Below, one piece after another: positions 23,250 to 34,742 of a stretch of DNA of 64,000 bases. This stretch comes from Rhyacophila brunnea (Eukaryota; Arthropoda; Insecta; Trichoptera; Rhyacophilidae). Numbering within the stretch: position 1 is the first letter of the stretch; each line of letters begins with the position of its first letter. The translations under genes were made by a program, and so were the position numbers. The notes beneath the pieces are model-generated. The model saw only the letters and a program-made list of their open reading frames with translations. It had not been told where the DNA came from and made no database searches. Location: the NCBI GenBank assembly GCA_022495005.1, contig JAGYXB010001615.1:558001-622000 (forward strand), in the 5' to 3' direction.

Positions 23250-23663
23250 AATTACAAGATAAAAAGATTTTTTTTATATACAACGTTTTTAAATTCTGTT
23301 GAACCATATAAACTTGACTTGACTAGCTTAAACGATCAAAAAAATTTGTACTTTACATGTTATATTGATTTCCATAGTAACGCACGTATATATTAATAAT
23401 TTAGTTGCTAAGACCCCAGACTAACAACCAATAATAGTGTCGAAATAACTTTTTATACAAAACAGAATTAACTGAAAATGAATTCAATTCTACTTAAAGA
23501 TGGCTAAAAGTATTAAAAAAATGCATTGGCATCGTGTTATGATATATTCTAAAAGTTTTAAATATCTACCTAGTCGGGAAGTTAGTTAAAAATCGATAGA
23601 AAGATTTGTACCGGACAAAGAACCACCGGAAAAATAAGAATACGAGCTAAGAAAAACGTTGTA
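23250..23663 (+). repeat. Family A repeat, copy 2
   Basis: Near full length (about 414 bp): starts TTACAAGATAAAAAG, holds GATTTCCATAGTAACGCACG, ATACAAAACAGAATTAACTG, GATGGCTAAAAGTATTAAAA and TCGGGAAGTTAGTTAAAAAT, and ends AAAAACGTTGTAA. The central hairpin is decayed here (TTGCTAAGACCCCAGACTAACAAC). Confidence 0.9.
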
Positions 23664-23876
23664 ATATATTGTAATTGCTATCTATCTGTTCAGAACAACC
23701 CGGTCTAAACATATTTTATTCAGTCCAAACGTATTCTAATATCTTGGATGACAAAATAACATCAACTATCCATAGATTTTATATGACAGAGCTACAGAAT
23801 AAGGGAAGGAGCAAATAAATAAACGAACAATACGGGTTCTAAAGATGCTACGTAATACCTATTCATATACACGAAC
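23664..23876. other. Spacer, nothing recognised
   Basis: AT-rich; no features seen. Confidence 0.4.
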
Positions 23877-23908
23877 CGCAAGTTGCCTCAAAAACGAGGC
23901 AACTTGCG
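23877..23908. repeat. Perfect 13-bp hairpin
   Basis: CGCAAGTTGCCTC and GAGGCAACTTGCG pair perfectly around the 6-base loop AAAAAC. It stands out in AT-rich DNA. No T-run follows, and this is a eukaryotic context, so it is not called a terminator. Confidence 0.9.
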
Positions 23909-24244
23909 TCAAATTGGGGTTAATGAGAAGATTTTTATTATACCGCTATGGATGACTTTAATTGCCGCAAATTACTGCAGTTTGTCAAGTTTTGTGATAA
24001 TTTGTGGTAAAGTTGTGGGCCGGCTCTTATGAGAAGACATGGGAGAAGATGAGTGCTTTTTTACGTTCAGTTGAGTATTTAAAACAATGTTGATATATTT
24101 TTCGTAAAAAAAGGAAGCTTTTAAAAAAATAGTTATACATAAATTATATTAGGTTAGGGTTCAAGATGTGTAGTATAGAAAAATATATCATTGATATCGT
24201 AAACGTTTAAAATTGTAGACGTCTTGAACGTTTTAAATGCTATT

Positions 24245-24412
24245 GAAGAGTAAGGTGTGAGTCAGGGTATAAACCCAATAAGTTGAGCAAGTGGCTGACA
24301 TCCATTTCTCGTAAAAAACAAAATCTGTTATTACAAACCTCTACTCTGTGGAGGCCCATATGATCCTATTAAGATCGGACATGGTCGAAAGAAGAAAGAA
24401 AGAAATCTTTAG
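24245..24412 (+). mobile_element. SINE-1 copy, 5'-truncated
   Basis: Starts at GTGAGTCAGGGTATAAACCC; body well preserved (GTTGAGCAAGTGGCTGACAT, CATTTCTCGTAAAAAACAAA, CTACTCTGTGGAGGCCCATA, AGATCGGACATGGTCG) and a (GAAA)n-like tail at 24396-24412. No tRNA head. Confidence 0.85.
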
Positions 24413-26694
24413 TTCGTGAGGATAAGCACTAAAGTCTGTTCCTTTTATCAGATCCGTAGCAACATGGAAGGCAGTCACACATTATCTACGGATGCAAATC
24501 CATGAAGAGTGAAGAAGTAACCTCACACTTTGGCTCACACTGACTGCATGCTACCACAAATAATCCCAGTACTCTGCGACTAAAACATAATATGGCTGTG
24601 TATAGAATTTGCTAAATTTACTAAAGGCATCGCTTTGAAGGCCGCTTAATTTATACCGCAAGCTGCTGCAAGTAGCCGCTAGCAACTGCAGAATACCGCA
24701 TGTTTGTAGTTGCAGTTCATGTGATCATTTTGTTATACAGTATAAATAACTTATTGTGTCGGTTTATAATGTATAATTCAGTGGTAATCGCTTTCCAAGA
24801 GCATATAATAACATGTTTATATATCGGTCTTACTAGATTCCCTTACCGGAATAATGCAGTGAACCCTAGTATACGATGTATGCACTTTGTGGCCCGTGGG
24901 ATGTGATTGATCGAGGCAGTTAGGGAATGCTTCTACGAGAGGCTGGTCGTTGTTATGGCACCGCCACGTGAAGTATAGGGACGTTACAGCTGATGGATGC
25001 GCTTTTGCATGACTTCATTTCAACGCAGCGCGGTAAATCGGGAGACAAGGGAGGATATAATGGAGTTCGGGCGAAATATTTTTATGTAGCATTTCAATAT
25101 GAAATTGTATTGCTAGACTTATAAACTGTTCGAGGTTTAATTCCCGGTTTTGATTGATTTTTGACCGTGTTTATTTTACTACTAACAATACGAAAAGGGA
25201 GTAGAATTTGTTATTTTTAGACTATATTAAATACTATTGGGTACGTGTATGTTTTTAAAAGTAACGATCAAGTAACAATGCAAACCATTAAGAGAAACAC
25301 GAAAGTGAATTAGCGACGTTAGATCTGACTAGGTCACACGGTACGAATGTAAGAGATTTTTTATCTTGGTCTCCATGTTCTTCAAGTCAACTGGATTTTG
25401 GCGTCCCGGAAGGTCGCTAAATACAATTAATAGGGTATATATGAAAAAGCTAACATCATCTGGAGAGATGCAAAAAGACTAGCAAACGACAGGGATAACG
25501 AAAAATTAAATGCAGATAAATTAAATTATGAAAAGACAAAATGATCTTTATAAATTATAATACTTGTTTTTTTCTCTTTCTATATCGAAATGAAACTTAA
25601 ATACATAAATAACCATAAAAACCTACCGTAGAACCACATTCTAATAGTTGTAAAATAAAGTTTATTATGAAATCTACGATATTAATCTATAAAAATTGTA
25701 TAACACCATTTTACCTAAATGCATAAATTTTTCGATAGATTCCGCTTTCTCGTAAAATTAGTTGAGTGAAATATCTCCAGAAAAAGGAAAAGTCATAAAA
25801 ATGCACTGAGAACTTCAGAGCTTATTTTCTTGCAACCTGTTTTCCAAAATTTATGTAAAAATATTCCATTAAAATCAAAGAACATAAAATTCTGTTTCCA
25901 ATACGCTATGTCACCCTAACAGTTCAACTCTGACAACAGATTTAATAATATCTTCCACAACATCTTCAGTAGGAAGGTGTGTATAAATTCCATTCTTAGA
26001 AATACGGAACTGATCGATAAGGATGTTAGGTTACAATTTTCTAAGTTATTTTTGAATTTAATTAGTTCATCACATTCTTAATTAACACAACTATCTGTGA
26101 TTAGGTTAAATTATCATTCTAACCATCTGAATACACACAGGAAAATCTATTAATTATTAGTACAATAATGCTTGTACGGGTTCATTAAATTTAGTCCTTA
26201 TCCAGGCAACAGTTTTACGTGAAGAATATATCTAGGTATCATTATATATCTAATGGAAATTTTCTATAACTGATCGATAATGGGATTCCAGACGGATTAT
26301 TTTCATAATATACTGTGTACCATCCTTTATCTCTCTCTCTCTCTTTCAAATTTGTTCAAACAAAATAATGTATTGGTTGCTACAACATGATACAGTGACT
26401 TTAAGGGAATATAAAGAATATTACAAATACAAAATATTTTTTCGCTCGTATTCAGCGGTGATCTTCTTTAAGGTAGATGATGGCGCAATCGATTCATTAT
26501 ATGCTTTAAAAGTCATACAATTATTAAATTATACCAAAATCTTAAAAATATAGACAGATACGTATTTCTCATAAATTGAGTATAAAATATTATCCAAGGA
26601 ATAAAAGCCTTTCAACTGACATTAAAAGGACCTATAATATAAGAACATAAACAGGTAGGTACTTAGTAAAATTTAAGTTTAGTTTTGGTGTTTT
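24413..26694. other. Spacer, nothing recognised
   Basis: 24600-25080 is less AT-rich and includes GCAAGCTGCTGCAAGTAGCC and GCTAGCAACTGCAG, echoing GCCGCAAATTACTGCAG near 23963, but no element boundaries could be drawn. 26330-26346 is a (CT)n microsatellite. Open frames (24700-24906, 26368-26553) are not recognisable. Confidence 0.4.
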
Positions 26695-26820
26695 AAATTA
26701 AGGTAATTAATGATAATTGCCCTAATTACTAACCGATGCCCAGATCACTCAAAAATTTTAGTTATAACGTACTTGCACTTACTTATAATTTGATAAACAA
26801 TTAATTTTATTATGTATTTT
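26695..26820. repeat. Family F distal block, solo
   Basis: Contains CCAGATCACTCAAAAATTTT and TAGTTATAACGTACTTGCAC, matching 17.93 kb (nearly identical) and 12.35 kb. No tRNA-like module is attached. Confidence 0.55.
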
Positions 26821-26990
26821 TGAGATGTTTTCAAATTATGTATGTATATTCAATATATATATAATGTTACATTCCTATTGAATAAAATAAATGATTAATT
26901 ATATTATATTTTTTTTTTAGAATTATTAATAACCATGTTCTTGCTTTTTCGTACAAGGTGAGAAGGCAAGAACCCAGAACTCTCGGGACA

Positions 26991-27427
26991 TAACAACGTT
27001 TTTCTTAGCTCGAATTCTTATTTGTCCGGTACAAATCTTGCAATCGATTTTTAACTAACTTCCCGACTAGCTAGACATTTGAAACTTTTAGAATATATCA
27101 GAACACGATGCCAATGCATTTTTTAATACTTTTAGCCATCTTTAAGTAGAATTGATTTCATTTTCAGTTAATTCTGTTTTGTATGAAAAGTTATTTCGGA
27201 AGAAATCCATAAAAAGTAAAACTATTATTGGTTGCTAAGTGGGTCCTAGCAACTAAATTATTAATATATACGTGCGTTACTATGGAAATCAATATGACAT
27301 GACATTCAGTATTATTTCTATCAAGTACAAATTTTTTGATCGTTTAAGCTAGTCAAGTCAAGTTTATATGATTCAACAGAAAATTTAAAAATGTTGTATA
27401 TAAAAAGTTCTTTTTATCTTGTAATTA
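26991..27427 (-). repeat. Family A repeat, copy 3
   Basis: Minus-strand near full-length copy with both ends (ACAACGTTTTTCTTAGCTCG; TCTTGTAATTATTT) and all central blocks. Central hairpin partly degraded (GGTTGCTAAGTGGGTCC / TCCTAGCAACT). Confidence 0.9.
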
Positions 27428-27482
27428 TTTATTTTTATTTTCTATGTTGTATAAAAAAATATATCGGTGAATGATCAATATT

Positions 27483-27685
27483 GCAATTATGTAAATTCTA
27501 ATGGATTTTTGTTTTGTACTATTCCATTTGAGTCGTTTTTTGGGACCCGGGTTTCGCCTTTCGGCATCTTGAGGCATCATGTGCATTCATCAAAAGGTAA
27601 ATACACACTGACAGCGAATACAGTTAATCTAACTTATATAATAATGAATACAATAAAATAGGTAAAAATTTTATCACTTTTATAG
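27483..27685. mobile_element. Family B element, one half
   Basis: The left TIR (TTCTAATGGATTTTTGTT, GAGTCGTTTTTTGGGACCC, TTTCGCCTTTCGGC) and inner block (ACACACTGACAGCGAATAC, AATAAAATAGGTAAAAA) match 3532-3780. No inverted right end was seen, so the copy is truncated. Confidence 0.75.
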
Positions 27686-27794
27686 CGTAATTCTATACTC
27701 GGGAGGTATAGAACATCATGTCCATTTTTTTCAAAAATGACTTTTTAACCCAGCAATAAAGAAGTTTTTGCCCTCTATTTAGGAGTATATAACA

Positions 27795-28200
27795 GGGAAT
27801 GGGACGACTGGACTCCGGACAATTGGACGCCGTACTGTCGTAGACACGTATACAGAACGTTGACGAGGTATTTTAATCAGTTTCTATCTACTACTTAGTA
27901 GTTTTAATTCATTTTACGCTTAACATAATGTATTCTTTATTGCGGATTAAGAATTACCATGCCTAAGGCTTTATATAAAATAAAAAACTCTTTTTTCGTT
28001 GAAACTTAAACATATGTACGATTAAATCATTATTTACGTCTGCATATTTACATTCTCACCAACTATTAAATCATAATATAATCATTCAAATATAAATGAT
28101 AATATTAAATATTTTTTAAAGTACCTATAAGTACCTAACGTCTATTTATTTTTGAATTCCGTTGCGTCCAGTTGTCCCGGTGCCAAATCGTCCTAGACCC
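27795..28200. mobile_element. TIR element I with GGAC...TGGAC repeats
   Basis: The ends GGGAATGGGACGACTGGAC and (inverted) GTCCAGTTGTCCCGGTGCC / AATCGTCCTAGACCC pair imperfectly over about 38 bp. Each TIR itself contains a repeated word close to GGACAACTGGAC. Interior is AT-rich and non-coding. Superfamily not recognised. Confidence 0.6.
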
Positions 28201-28299
28201 ATATAACACTATCTCCAATTCAGTATATTTAACTTTAACCCTTCTCAGGATCATATAAGTAAATATTCTAAAAATATAAAAGATAGTATTATGGTACAT

Positions 28300-28620
28300 T
28301 TAAATAAAATGCTGATATTAAAATTGTATGTAATCCCAGAGCCCCTGACATTTTGACAATTGCGGTTTGGTATTGATACTGCAGTGCCGAACTTATTGGA
28401 ATCGAATTGCAATATACAGGGTGGCCAGCGAAGCGGAATCCAATTACCCCAACTGTCCCGCGCACGCAGTTACATACCGCGTTTGTATTATTCCTGGTCG
28501 CCCTGTTGTCGATAATTCCGGCACCCACCATCTTGCACACAAAACGATGCGATCAAAATAAGGGAGACGTTACTTTTTTGCTGAAGCCGTGATGATTGAT
28601 TTTTGTGGTTGAATATTTCG
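28300..28620. other. GC-richer island, possibly an element end
   Basis: Contains ATACAGGGTGGCCAGCG at about 28416, resembling the TACAGGGTGxxCC termini of several insect transposons, followed by CpG-rich sequence. Overlapping short open frames on both strands (28289-28592) show that no one frame is favoured. No partner end was found. Confidence 0.35.
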
Positions 28621-28830
28621 CGCTAACATAAAGGCGTACTGAGTACTCTCATTTCTCATATACAGCGAAATGAAGACAAATTAAATAAACACACCAACTA
28701 TGGATACTCCCTACTAAGCGATTATTTAACGCTTGTCTTAAAAATACCAATAGCGACTCGATATTACAATGTAAATTTAAAATAGCGCACATAGTTTATC
28801 GATATTCTAGGAATATGTATATATACATAT

Positions 28831-29622
28831 AAGGAAAAGACCGGACGCACAAGCGGTGTCGGATTTTTAATCCACAGACTCTGGAAAGATCGCATAGTTG
28901 AATTTGATTTCTCCTCAGATAGAGTAGCAAGTTTAACACTTCAGCTCAGCAAAAGATACCAGATTCTGCTTTTGCAAGTTTATGCGCCCACTCAAAACTC
29001 ACCTGATGAAGAAGTGGAGGAGGTATATGAAGAAATCAGTACGTTGAAAAATAAACGGAAATGTCACTTCATTATCATCATGGGGGACTTTAATGCACAA
29101 ATCGGATCTCAACACAAGGATGATGTAGCGGTCGGGCACTTCGGACATGGCGCCAGGGATGGCCGAGGAGACATGTTAGTGGAGTTTGCGGAAATCCACA
29201 ATCTCTACATCATGAAATCATTCTTCAAAAAGAAGCCTTCCCAAAAATGGACATGGCGAAGCCCAACAAAACAAGCCAGCGAAATCGACTACATCCTCAC
29301 CGACAAGAAGGATATTTTTCTAGACTGCACAGTCATTAACAGATTTAATACTGGCAGCAACCACCGAATGGTAAGGTGTAAAGTACGATTTAACATCAAA
29401 CGTGAGAGATCCAAACTAATGCAGAAGCCCAGAGTCCGCAGAGGCTTGAGAAGCAGAGTCGAATTCCAACAAGAGCTGGAGAACAGGTTAGCGGCTTTCC
29501 AGGCTGAAAATGACCCCATCTCCCTACAAAACACCGAGGCAATAACAAAAATCATTATAGAATCTTCGGAAGAGACAGTTGCTGCTGTGGTTGAACGAGT
29601 AAGCACGAAGGAGCTTACATAA
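28831..29622 (+). pseudogene. LINE endonuclease domain (partial)
   Basis: The frame is open from about 28831: GVGFLIHRLWKDRIVEFDF, then YAPTQNSPDEE, IIIMGDFNAQIGS (metal-binding D at 29086-29088), ASEIDYIL and GSNHRMVRCKV. The family motif SDH reads SNH here: codon 29359-29361 is AAC where GAC is expected, which would remove a catalytic Asp. The N-terminal third of the domain is missing. The frame ends at TAA 29620-29622; the RT continues in another frame about 20 bases on, so a frameshift or small deletion separates them. Confidence 0.85.
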
Positions 29623-29641
29623 GAACAAGCAGCATCTGTCA

Positions 29642-30595
29642 ACAGGGAGACGGCAGATCACGAAACTAAAAGCGCAAGATGGAAGTATCGTGCGTAACTG
29701 GGATCATCTACTGGACACTGTTGTAGAGTTTTACAGCGCTCTATACAAAGATGACACTGACATCAATTCAGATCTTCCAGTGAACGGAGAATATAGAGAT
29801 CCTCTTCCCGAGGTTACTACCACAGAGGTGGAATATGCTATAATGTGCATGAAGAGTGGGAAAGCCCCGGGAGAAGATGGGCTGACTATCGATGTTCTCA
29901 AACGGGCCGGGAGGACGGTGAGCGAAGTGCTCGCACGTCTGTTCACGTCTTATCTGCACGAAGAGAACATCCCAGAGTCATGGAAAAATGCCTCTATTAT
30001 TATTCTCCATAAGAAAGGAGACACTGAAGATCTGAAAAACTATCGACCAATTAGTCTACTGCCAATTCTGTATAAGGTTTTCACGAAAATACTCTCAAAC
30101 CGTCTCGAAACAGTTCTAGACGAGAACCAACCAAGAGAGCAAGCCGGATTCAGAAGAAGCTACAGTACTATGGATCATATACAGGTCGTCAGGGAAATCA
30201 TAGAGCGCTACCAGGAATACAAACTGCCATTATATCTTGGTTTTATAGACTATGAAAAGGCGTTTGATTCCATCAAAAAATTCTCAATTATAGACGCCCT
30301 TAGCCACCAAGGAATTTCCAGACGCTACATAAACATATTGAACAGTATATACAGTGATGCCACAGCATGCGTGAAACTCCACAAACGGTCGTGTAAATTC
30401 CCCATTAACATAGGTGTCCGGCAAGGTGATACCATTTCACCTAAACTATTCACCGCTACTCTTGAGGACTTATTTAGGAAACTTGATTGGGAGGAAAAAG
30501 GTGTTCCAATTAATGGAGAGCACCTCAGTCACCTTGCAGATGGTATTGTTATACTCTCACAAGACCCGAAAGACCTCCAAGGTAGAATGCAATAA
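29642..30595 (+). pseudogene. LINE reverse transcriptase domain
   Basis: Motifs in order: GKAPGEDGLTIDVLK, IILHKKGDTEDLKNYRPISL, EQAGFRRSYSTMDHI, LGFIDYEKAFDSI (motif A, catalytic Asp present), GVRQGDTISPKLF (motif B), LADGIVIL (motif C). Motif C should be FADD; the second Asp is Gly here (GGT at 30542-30544). This Asp binds catalytic metal in all known RTs, so the enzyme would be inactive even if the frame were whole. The TAA at 30593-30595 interrupts a frame that continues LADVGQTVGLKINVSKTK before a shift. Confidence 0.9.
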
Positions 30596-30632
30596 CTCGC
30601 GGATGTCGGTCAAACGGTCGGTCTAAAGATAA

Positions 30633-31328
30633 ATGTCTCAAAGACAAAAGTCGGACCCTGCGATTATCTGTATTTCTGGCACCCAACTCGAGCAAGTCAG
30701 CAGCTACGTCTATCTCGGACAGCAGGTGTCCATAGACGGAAGCATGCACGATGAAATTTCTCGAAGAACAAAGCTGGGATGGAGTGCTTTCGGACGTCTG
30801 AATAATATCTTCAAGAGTGACCTACCATTATGTCTTAAGCGTAGGGTGTTCAACCAATGTGTGCTACCCGTACTCACGTATGGCTGCGAGACGTGGACCC
30901 TCCACACGAGAGATGTCCAAAGGCTAAAAGTCACACAGCGAGGCATGGAGAGGTGCATGTTGGGCATCACGCGAAAGGACCGTAAGAGAAACGAATGGGT
31001 TAGGAAGCAGACAAGAGTACGCGATGTAATAGACGTTGCCAAACAGCTGAAATGGAGATGGGCGGGGCACATTGCTCGCCGAAAGGACGGCCGCTGGACA
31101 AATGCCGTCATCCAATGGTACCCAAGGGGTACAAAACGGCCACAGGGTCGCCCTAAAAGCCGCTGGATTGACGAACTGGTAAAGTTCGGCGGAAATACGT
31201 GGCAGCGAACGACACAGGACCGAGAGAGTTGGAGAAAGCTTGGGGAGGCCTTCATCCAGCAGTGGATTGACCCCGGCGCTGATGATGATGATAAGGAAAT
31301 AACTCAACATTTCAAGCTTTTGAGTTAA
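30633..31328 (+). pseudogene. LINE C-terminal region (thumb and post-RT domain)
   Basis: Contains VSSYVYLGQQVSIDGSMHDE, LKRRVFNQCVLPVLTYGCET, LKVTQRGMERCMLGITRKDR, KWRWAGHIARRKDGRWTNAV, GRPKSRWIDELVKFGGNTW, and DRESWRKLGEAFIQQWIDPG, the standard order downstream of the RT in insect RTE elements. The frame is open for 231 codons. The end GADDDD is encoded by the start of the 3' (GAT)n tail. It is in a different frame from the RT by a shift near 30640-30660. Confidence 0.9.
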
Positions 31329-31594
31329 CAATGCCATTCGATGTAGAAAGGTCTTTTATTTATAACTCAATAAAAAAATAATCAAAAATTTCTTCAATGA
31401 GTAATAAACTCGAATAAACCTTTCTAGGATTAATAATCAATTCAATAATTATAAATGGGAATGTCTGAATTGATTATTTGTTAAACTGTAAAATTTCATT
31501 GTGCATTAATAAGTTCATTTGAAGTAGGTACTTACTTACAAAAATAAACATATTTACTTCAACAATCAAGGTTTCAACAATTTTAACATGTTTA
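31301..31594. other. Spacer, nothing recognised
   Basis: AT-rich. A local pair GATTAATAATCAATTCAATA / TGAATTGATTATTTG (31426-31482) could form a small hairpin. Confidence 0.35.
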
Positions 31595-31933
31595 TTCGTT
31601 TTGGTTAAATTAAAAATATATATTAGAGATGGTGTAGGTTAGTTTTTTTTTTAAATTCATTAAGCCCTGCCTAAACCAAACCATAATCGATAAAAAATAT
31701 TATAAAATACTCGTATGTTTGGTGTAATGGTATGATTTTAGATATTTTATAGATAAACGAATATTTTTTGACTATTATCTACTATGGCTTGCATTAGGCA
31801 GGTTGAAATGAATTAAAAAGCTAAAAAATTCTATCTGCACATAGTTCAATGAAAACAAATATGTTTGACTGATAAAGTTTAGTGTGCACTACGTATGTAG
31901 GTTCTTATAGCCTGCCTCCACCCTTTGCTACTG
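31595..31933. repeat. Truncated copy of the hAT-like MITE
   Basis: The blocks GATGGTGTAGGTTAGTTTTT, CCTGCCTAAACCAAACCATA and ACTGATAAAGTTTAGTG, and the end CTGCCTCCACCCTTTGCTAC, match 33975-34413 in order. The left terminus is missing. Confidence 0.75.
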
Positions 31934-32013
31934 ATATCTACTAGTTATGAACAATATAATATGTTACTATTGGACTCTATAGAAAGAATCTATTCTTAGA
32001 ACCTTAGTTTAAA

Positions 32014-32600
32014 TAATTACAAGATAAAAAAAACTTTTTATATACCTACCACGTTTTTAAATTTTCTGTTGAATCATATAAACTTGAAAATGCTATGTAT
32101 TAATGAAAAAAAAAATCCTTTTCAAAACAGTGAAAAGTTTTTAGAGATTCATCATACCTGATGTTCATTATTTATAATAATTTAGGACAAATAAGGCAAT
32201 TGTCAACAAATCATTTTTTTGCTATTTTGCAACAAACAAATAAATATAGAATACTGAAATTTCATTTTGATTTCCATAGTAACGCACGTATATATATATT
32301 AATAATTTAGTTGCTAGGACCACCCCCTTAGCAACTAATAATAGTGGATTGGATTACGGATTTCTTCCGAAATAACTTTTCATACAAAACAGAATTAACT
32401 GAAAATGAATTCAATTCTACTTAAAGATGGCTAAAAGTATTAAAAGAATGCATTGGCATCGTGTTCTGATATATTCCAAAAGTTTCAAATGTCTAGCTAG
32501 TCGGGAAGTTAGTTAAAAATCGATTGCAAGATTTGTATTGGATAAACAACCACCGGATAAACAAGAATACAGATATAGACAAATAAGAAAAACGTGGTAA
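32014..32600 (+). repeat. Family A repeat, copy 4, with an insertion
   Basis: Both ends present (TTACAAGATAAAAAAAAC; AGAAAAACGTGGTAA). About 170 bases of unrelated AT-rich sequence sit between the AAACTTGA block (32085) and the CATTTTGATTTCCATAG block (32263), with no recognisable TIRs or duplication. Confidence 0.85.
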
Positions 32601-33039
32601 AAATGCATATTGTTTCTTGGCACGATATTTTCATTCATACTGTACGAAAAATCCCAAAACAGAATCACAACGTTTCACGATAGAATATAAAAAGCTGCGT
32701 AAATCATGTTTATTCCCATATGTCAAATAAAAATATTACCAATACAATCTCCGTGGCTATCAAAAATCAACCGGACGAAAAAGTGCCATCGCAAGCAACT
32801 TTGATTCGGCTGCAATAGTATATTGATTGTTCAGAGATTTCCCATTTTATCTTTTGTAGCTTTGTTATTTTTGTTTTGTTCTACAGATAGACTACATTTC
32901 GGAATGTTGTCCTTCCGCTGGTAAATATAGATTTTCAGTTAACTGGCGACTGGTTAAAAAATATAACCTGAATATTATTTTTTGATACGTTGTATTACAC
33001 TCATAAAAAGGACACATACCTACATAGTAAAATTTAGTG
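32601..33039. other. Spacer, nothing recognised
   Basis: No coding region or shared repeat recognised. Confidence 0.4.
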
Positions 33040-33624
33040 TTACATGTAAATTGTACGTACAACATTTCACCGTGGCACAGTTCGCCGTGAGCTTTCTTAT
33101 CGGAAAGAGATGAGATTATGACTATTCGCTATACAACCTCTTTGCTGATTCTGAAAGTCGTTCCCAAAGACCCAACGCCTACAATAAGCCTTCTTTGTGA
33201 CACGTGGTTACATGTAAATTGTACGTAAAACATTTCACCGTGGCACTGTTTGCCGTGATATTTCTATCGGAAAGAGAAGACCGTATACTATACGCTCTTC
33301 AATTTTAGCGGATTCAACATGAACATTAATTCAATTTTCATAGCTGATTTCGGCAAAATTCATGAATTCAAGTATGAAAACCTAACCTAACCTAACAATT
33401 AATCCAGTATATAGACTATTTTCAAAATTTGTTTGCTGCTGGCTTCCTGTAAAGTGTAAAGCGACAAGAACCGTGTTTTATTTAGACATGAATTTTACGT
33501 CAGTACTATATACGACCCAAAAAGGTTGGACGGTCTTAAATATACGGCCATATATTTCCAATACAACATTTCGCGGTGAAGTGTGATACGGCGAACTGCA
33601 TACGTACAAGTTTCCGGACACGAA
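33040..33624. repeat. Palindrome-related family C2, with a partial tandem duplication
   Basis: 33208-33624 is the main copy. 33040-33108 repeats its first 70 bases (TACATGTAAATTGTACGTA, CATTTCACCGTGGCAC, CTATCGGAAAGAGA). Centre: CGGCAAAATTCATGAATTC, a (CCTAA)n run at 33380-33397, then AATCCAGTATATAGACTATT, which is shared with family C. The far end TACAAGTTTCCGGACACG is inverted relative to copies at 51010-51330 and 56277-56660. No coding. Confidence 0.75.
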
Positions 33625-33868
33625 AATTTAGAATTATATCAACATCTTTTTAATCTTTGTTCTTAATTTGTCTATTAAGGTAAGATCAAGACAAGTAGGT
33701 ATACCCAAAAATAGATAATCTAGTTTCAACACATTACGGAGACATGGTTGTATGGATTGAATATTTTATACGACTGAATTAAATTTACAACATGTGAGCT
33801 ATTCAAAATTATATTAAATAAAACATAGTATATACATAATTGAATGTCTTCATAATATTTATATACAC

Positions 33869-34413
33869 CAGTGGCGAAGGGTGGAGGTAGGCTGTTAAGA
33901 TCCAACATAAATACTGCACGCTAAACTTTGTCAGTCATGCGTTTTTGTTTTTATTGAACTAATGCTACAATTTTACAGATGGTGTTGGTTAGTTTTTAAA
34001 AATCAATTAAATCCTGCCTAAACCAAACCATAATAGTTTTGGTATGCTATGGGTGATCCTACAAAATAGTTCACACTTTTTTATTCATACTTATTTCTTT
34101 TCGTTGAATTAAGTATAGGTATATACTCAACATATTATGACGCAAGATAAAAAATATTAGTATATCTATAAAATATCAAAAATTATGTATGATTTAATGG
34201 AATAATTTTAGATATTTTATAGGTAGACGAGTATTTTTTAACTATTATTAGATTGGTTTTCACAGGGTTTAATTCAATTTTAAAACTAACAACGCAATCT
34301 GTATATTGTAGTCTTAGTTCAATGGAGAAAAAAAAACGCATGACTGATAAAGTTTAGTGAGTACTATAATGTTATGTCGAATCTTAACAGCCTACCTCCA
34401 CCCTTCGCCACTG
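33869..34413. mobile_element. hAT-like MITE with ~33-bp TIRs
   Basis: The left end CAGTGGCGAAGGGTGGAGG is exactly inverted at the right (CCTCCACCCTTCGCCACTG), with further pairing inward (TAGGCTGTTAAGAT). Flanks are ATATACAC (33861-33868) and ATACACAC (34414-34421), an 8-bp duplication with one mismatch. The CAGTGGCG-type ends and 8-bp duplication are the marks of the hAT superfamily. At 545 bp it is non-autonomous and would need a transposase from elsewhere. Confidence 0.8.
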
Positions 34414-34424
34414 ATACACACATA

Positions 34425-34742
34425 ATAATATTAAATATAAAGATGTTATCAGTATTTAATACTCGACATATTGGTTAGTTGAAATGAAATTAAGCAGCAC
34501 ACATCTCCAGGATGCTAAGTAGAGTGAAGACATATTATAAAAGACACGTAATTTGAAAAATAATTATTACAGAAGGAATTTTATCTACTTGATGATAGCC
34601 GCACAGAATTTAATAATACTAAAGTGCTAATAAATTTTTCATTCAATAGTTTATTTTTGAGATCAAATAAAACAGATTATTCTATCTATATAAACCGTGG
34701 TGGCAGTTTTTAAATACAAAAATTAAGTGTCATTTTAAAAGT
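34425..34742. other. Spacer, nothing recognised
   Basis: AT-rich, no features seen. Confidence 0.4.

Larger units (their letters stand above)
28831..31300 (+). mobile_element. RTE-type non-LTR retrotransposon, 5'-truncated and decayed
   Basis: In order: an apurinic-like endonuclease, a reverse transcriptase and a C-terminal domain, in three frames separated by a stop and frameshifts, then a (GAT)n 3' tail near 31278-31291. RTE elements are short single-ORF LINEs with a microsatellite-like 3' end and no poly(A), which fits. The 5' part of the endonuclease is missing. Two further 3' ends of the same family lie at 34743-35264 and 40350-40700. An active copy would reverse-transcribe its own RNA at a nicked target. 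Confidence 0.88.

Noticed and set aside
28289..28592. Overlapping open frames on both strands
   Set aside because: Three frames open at once in a GC-richer patch; none has a recognisable domain.
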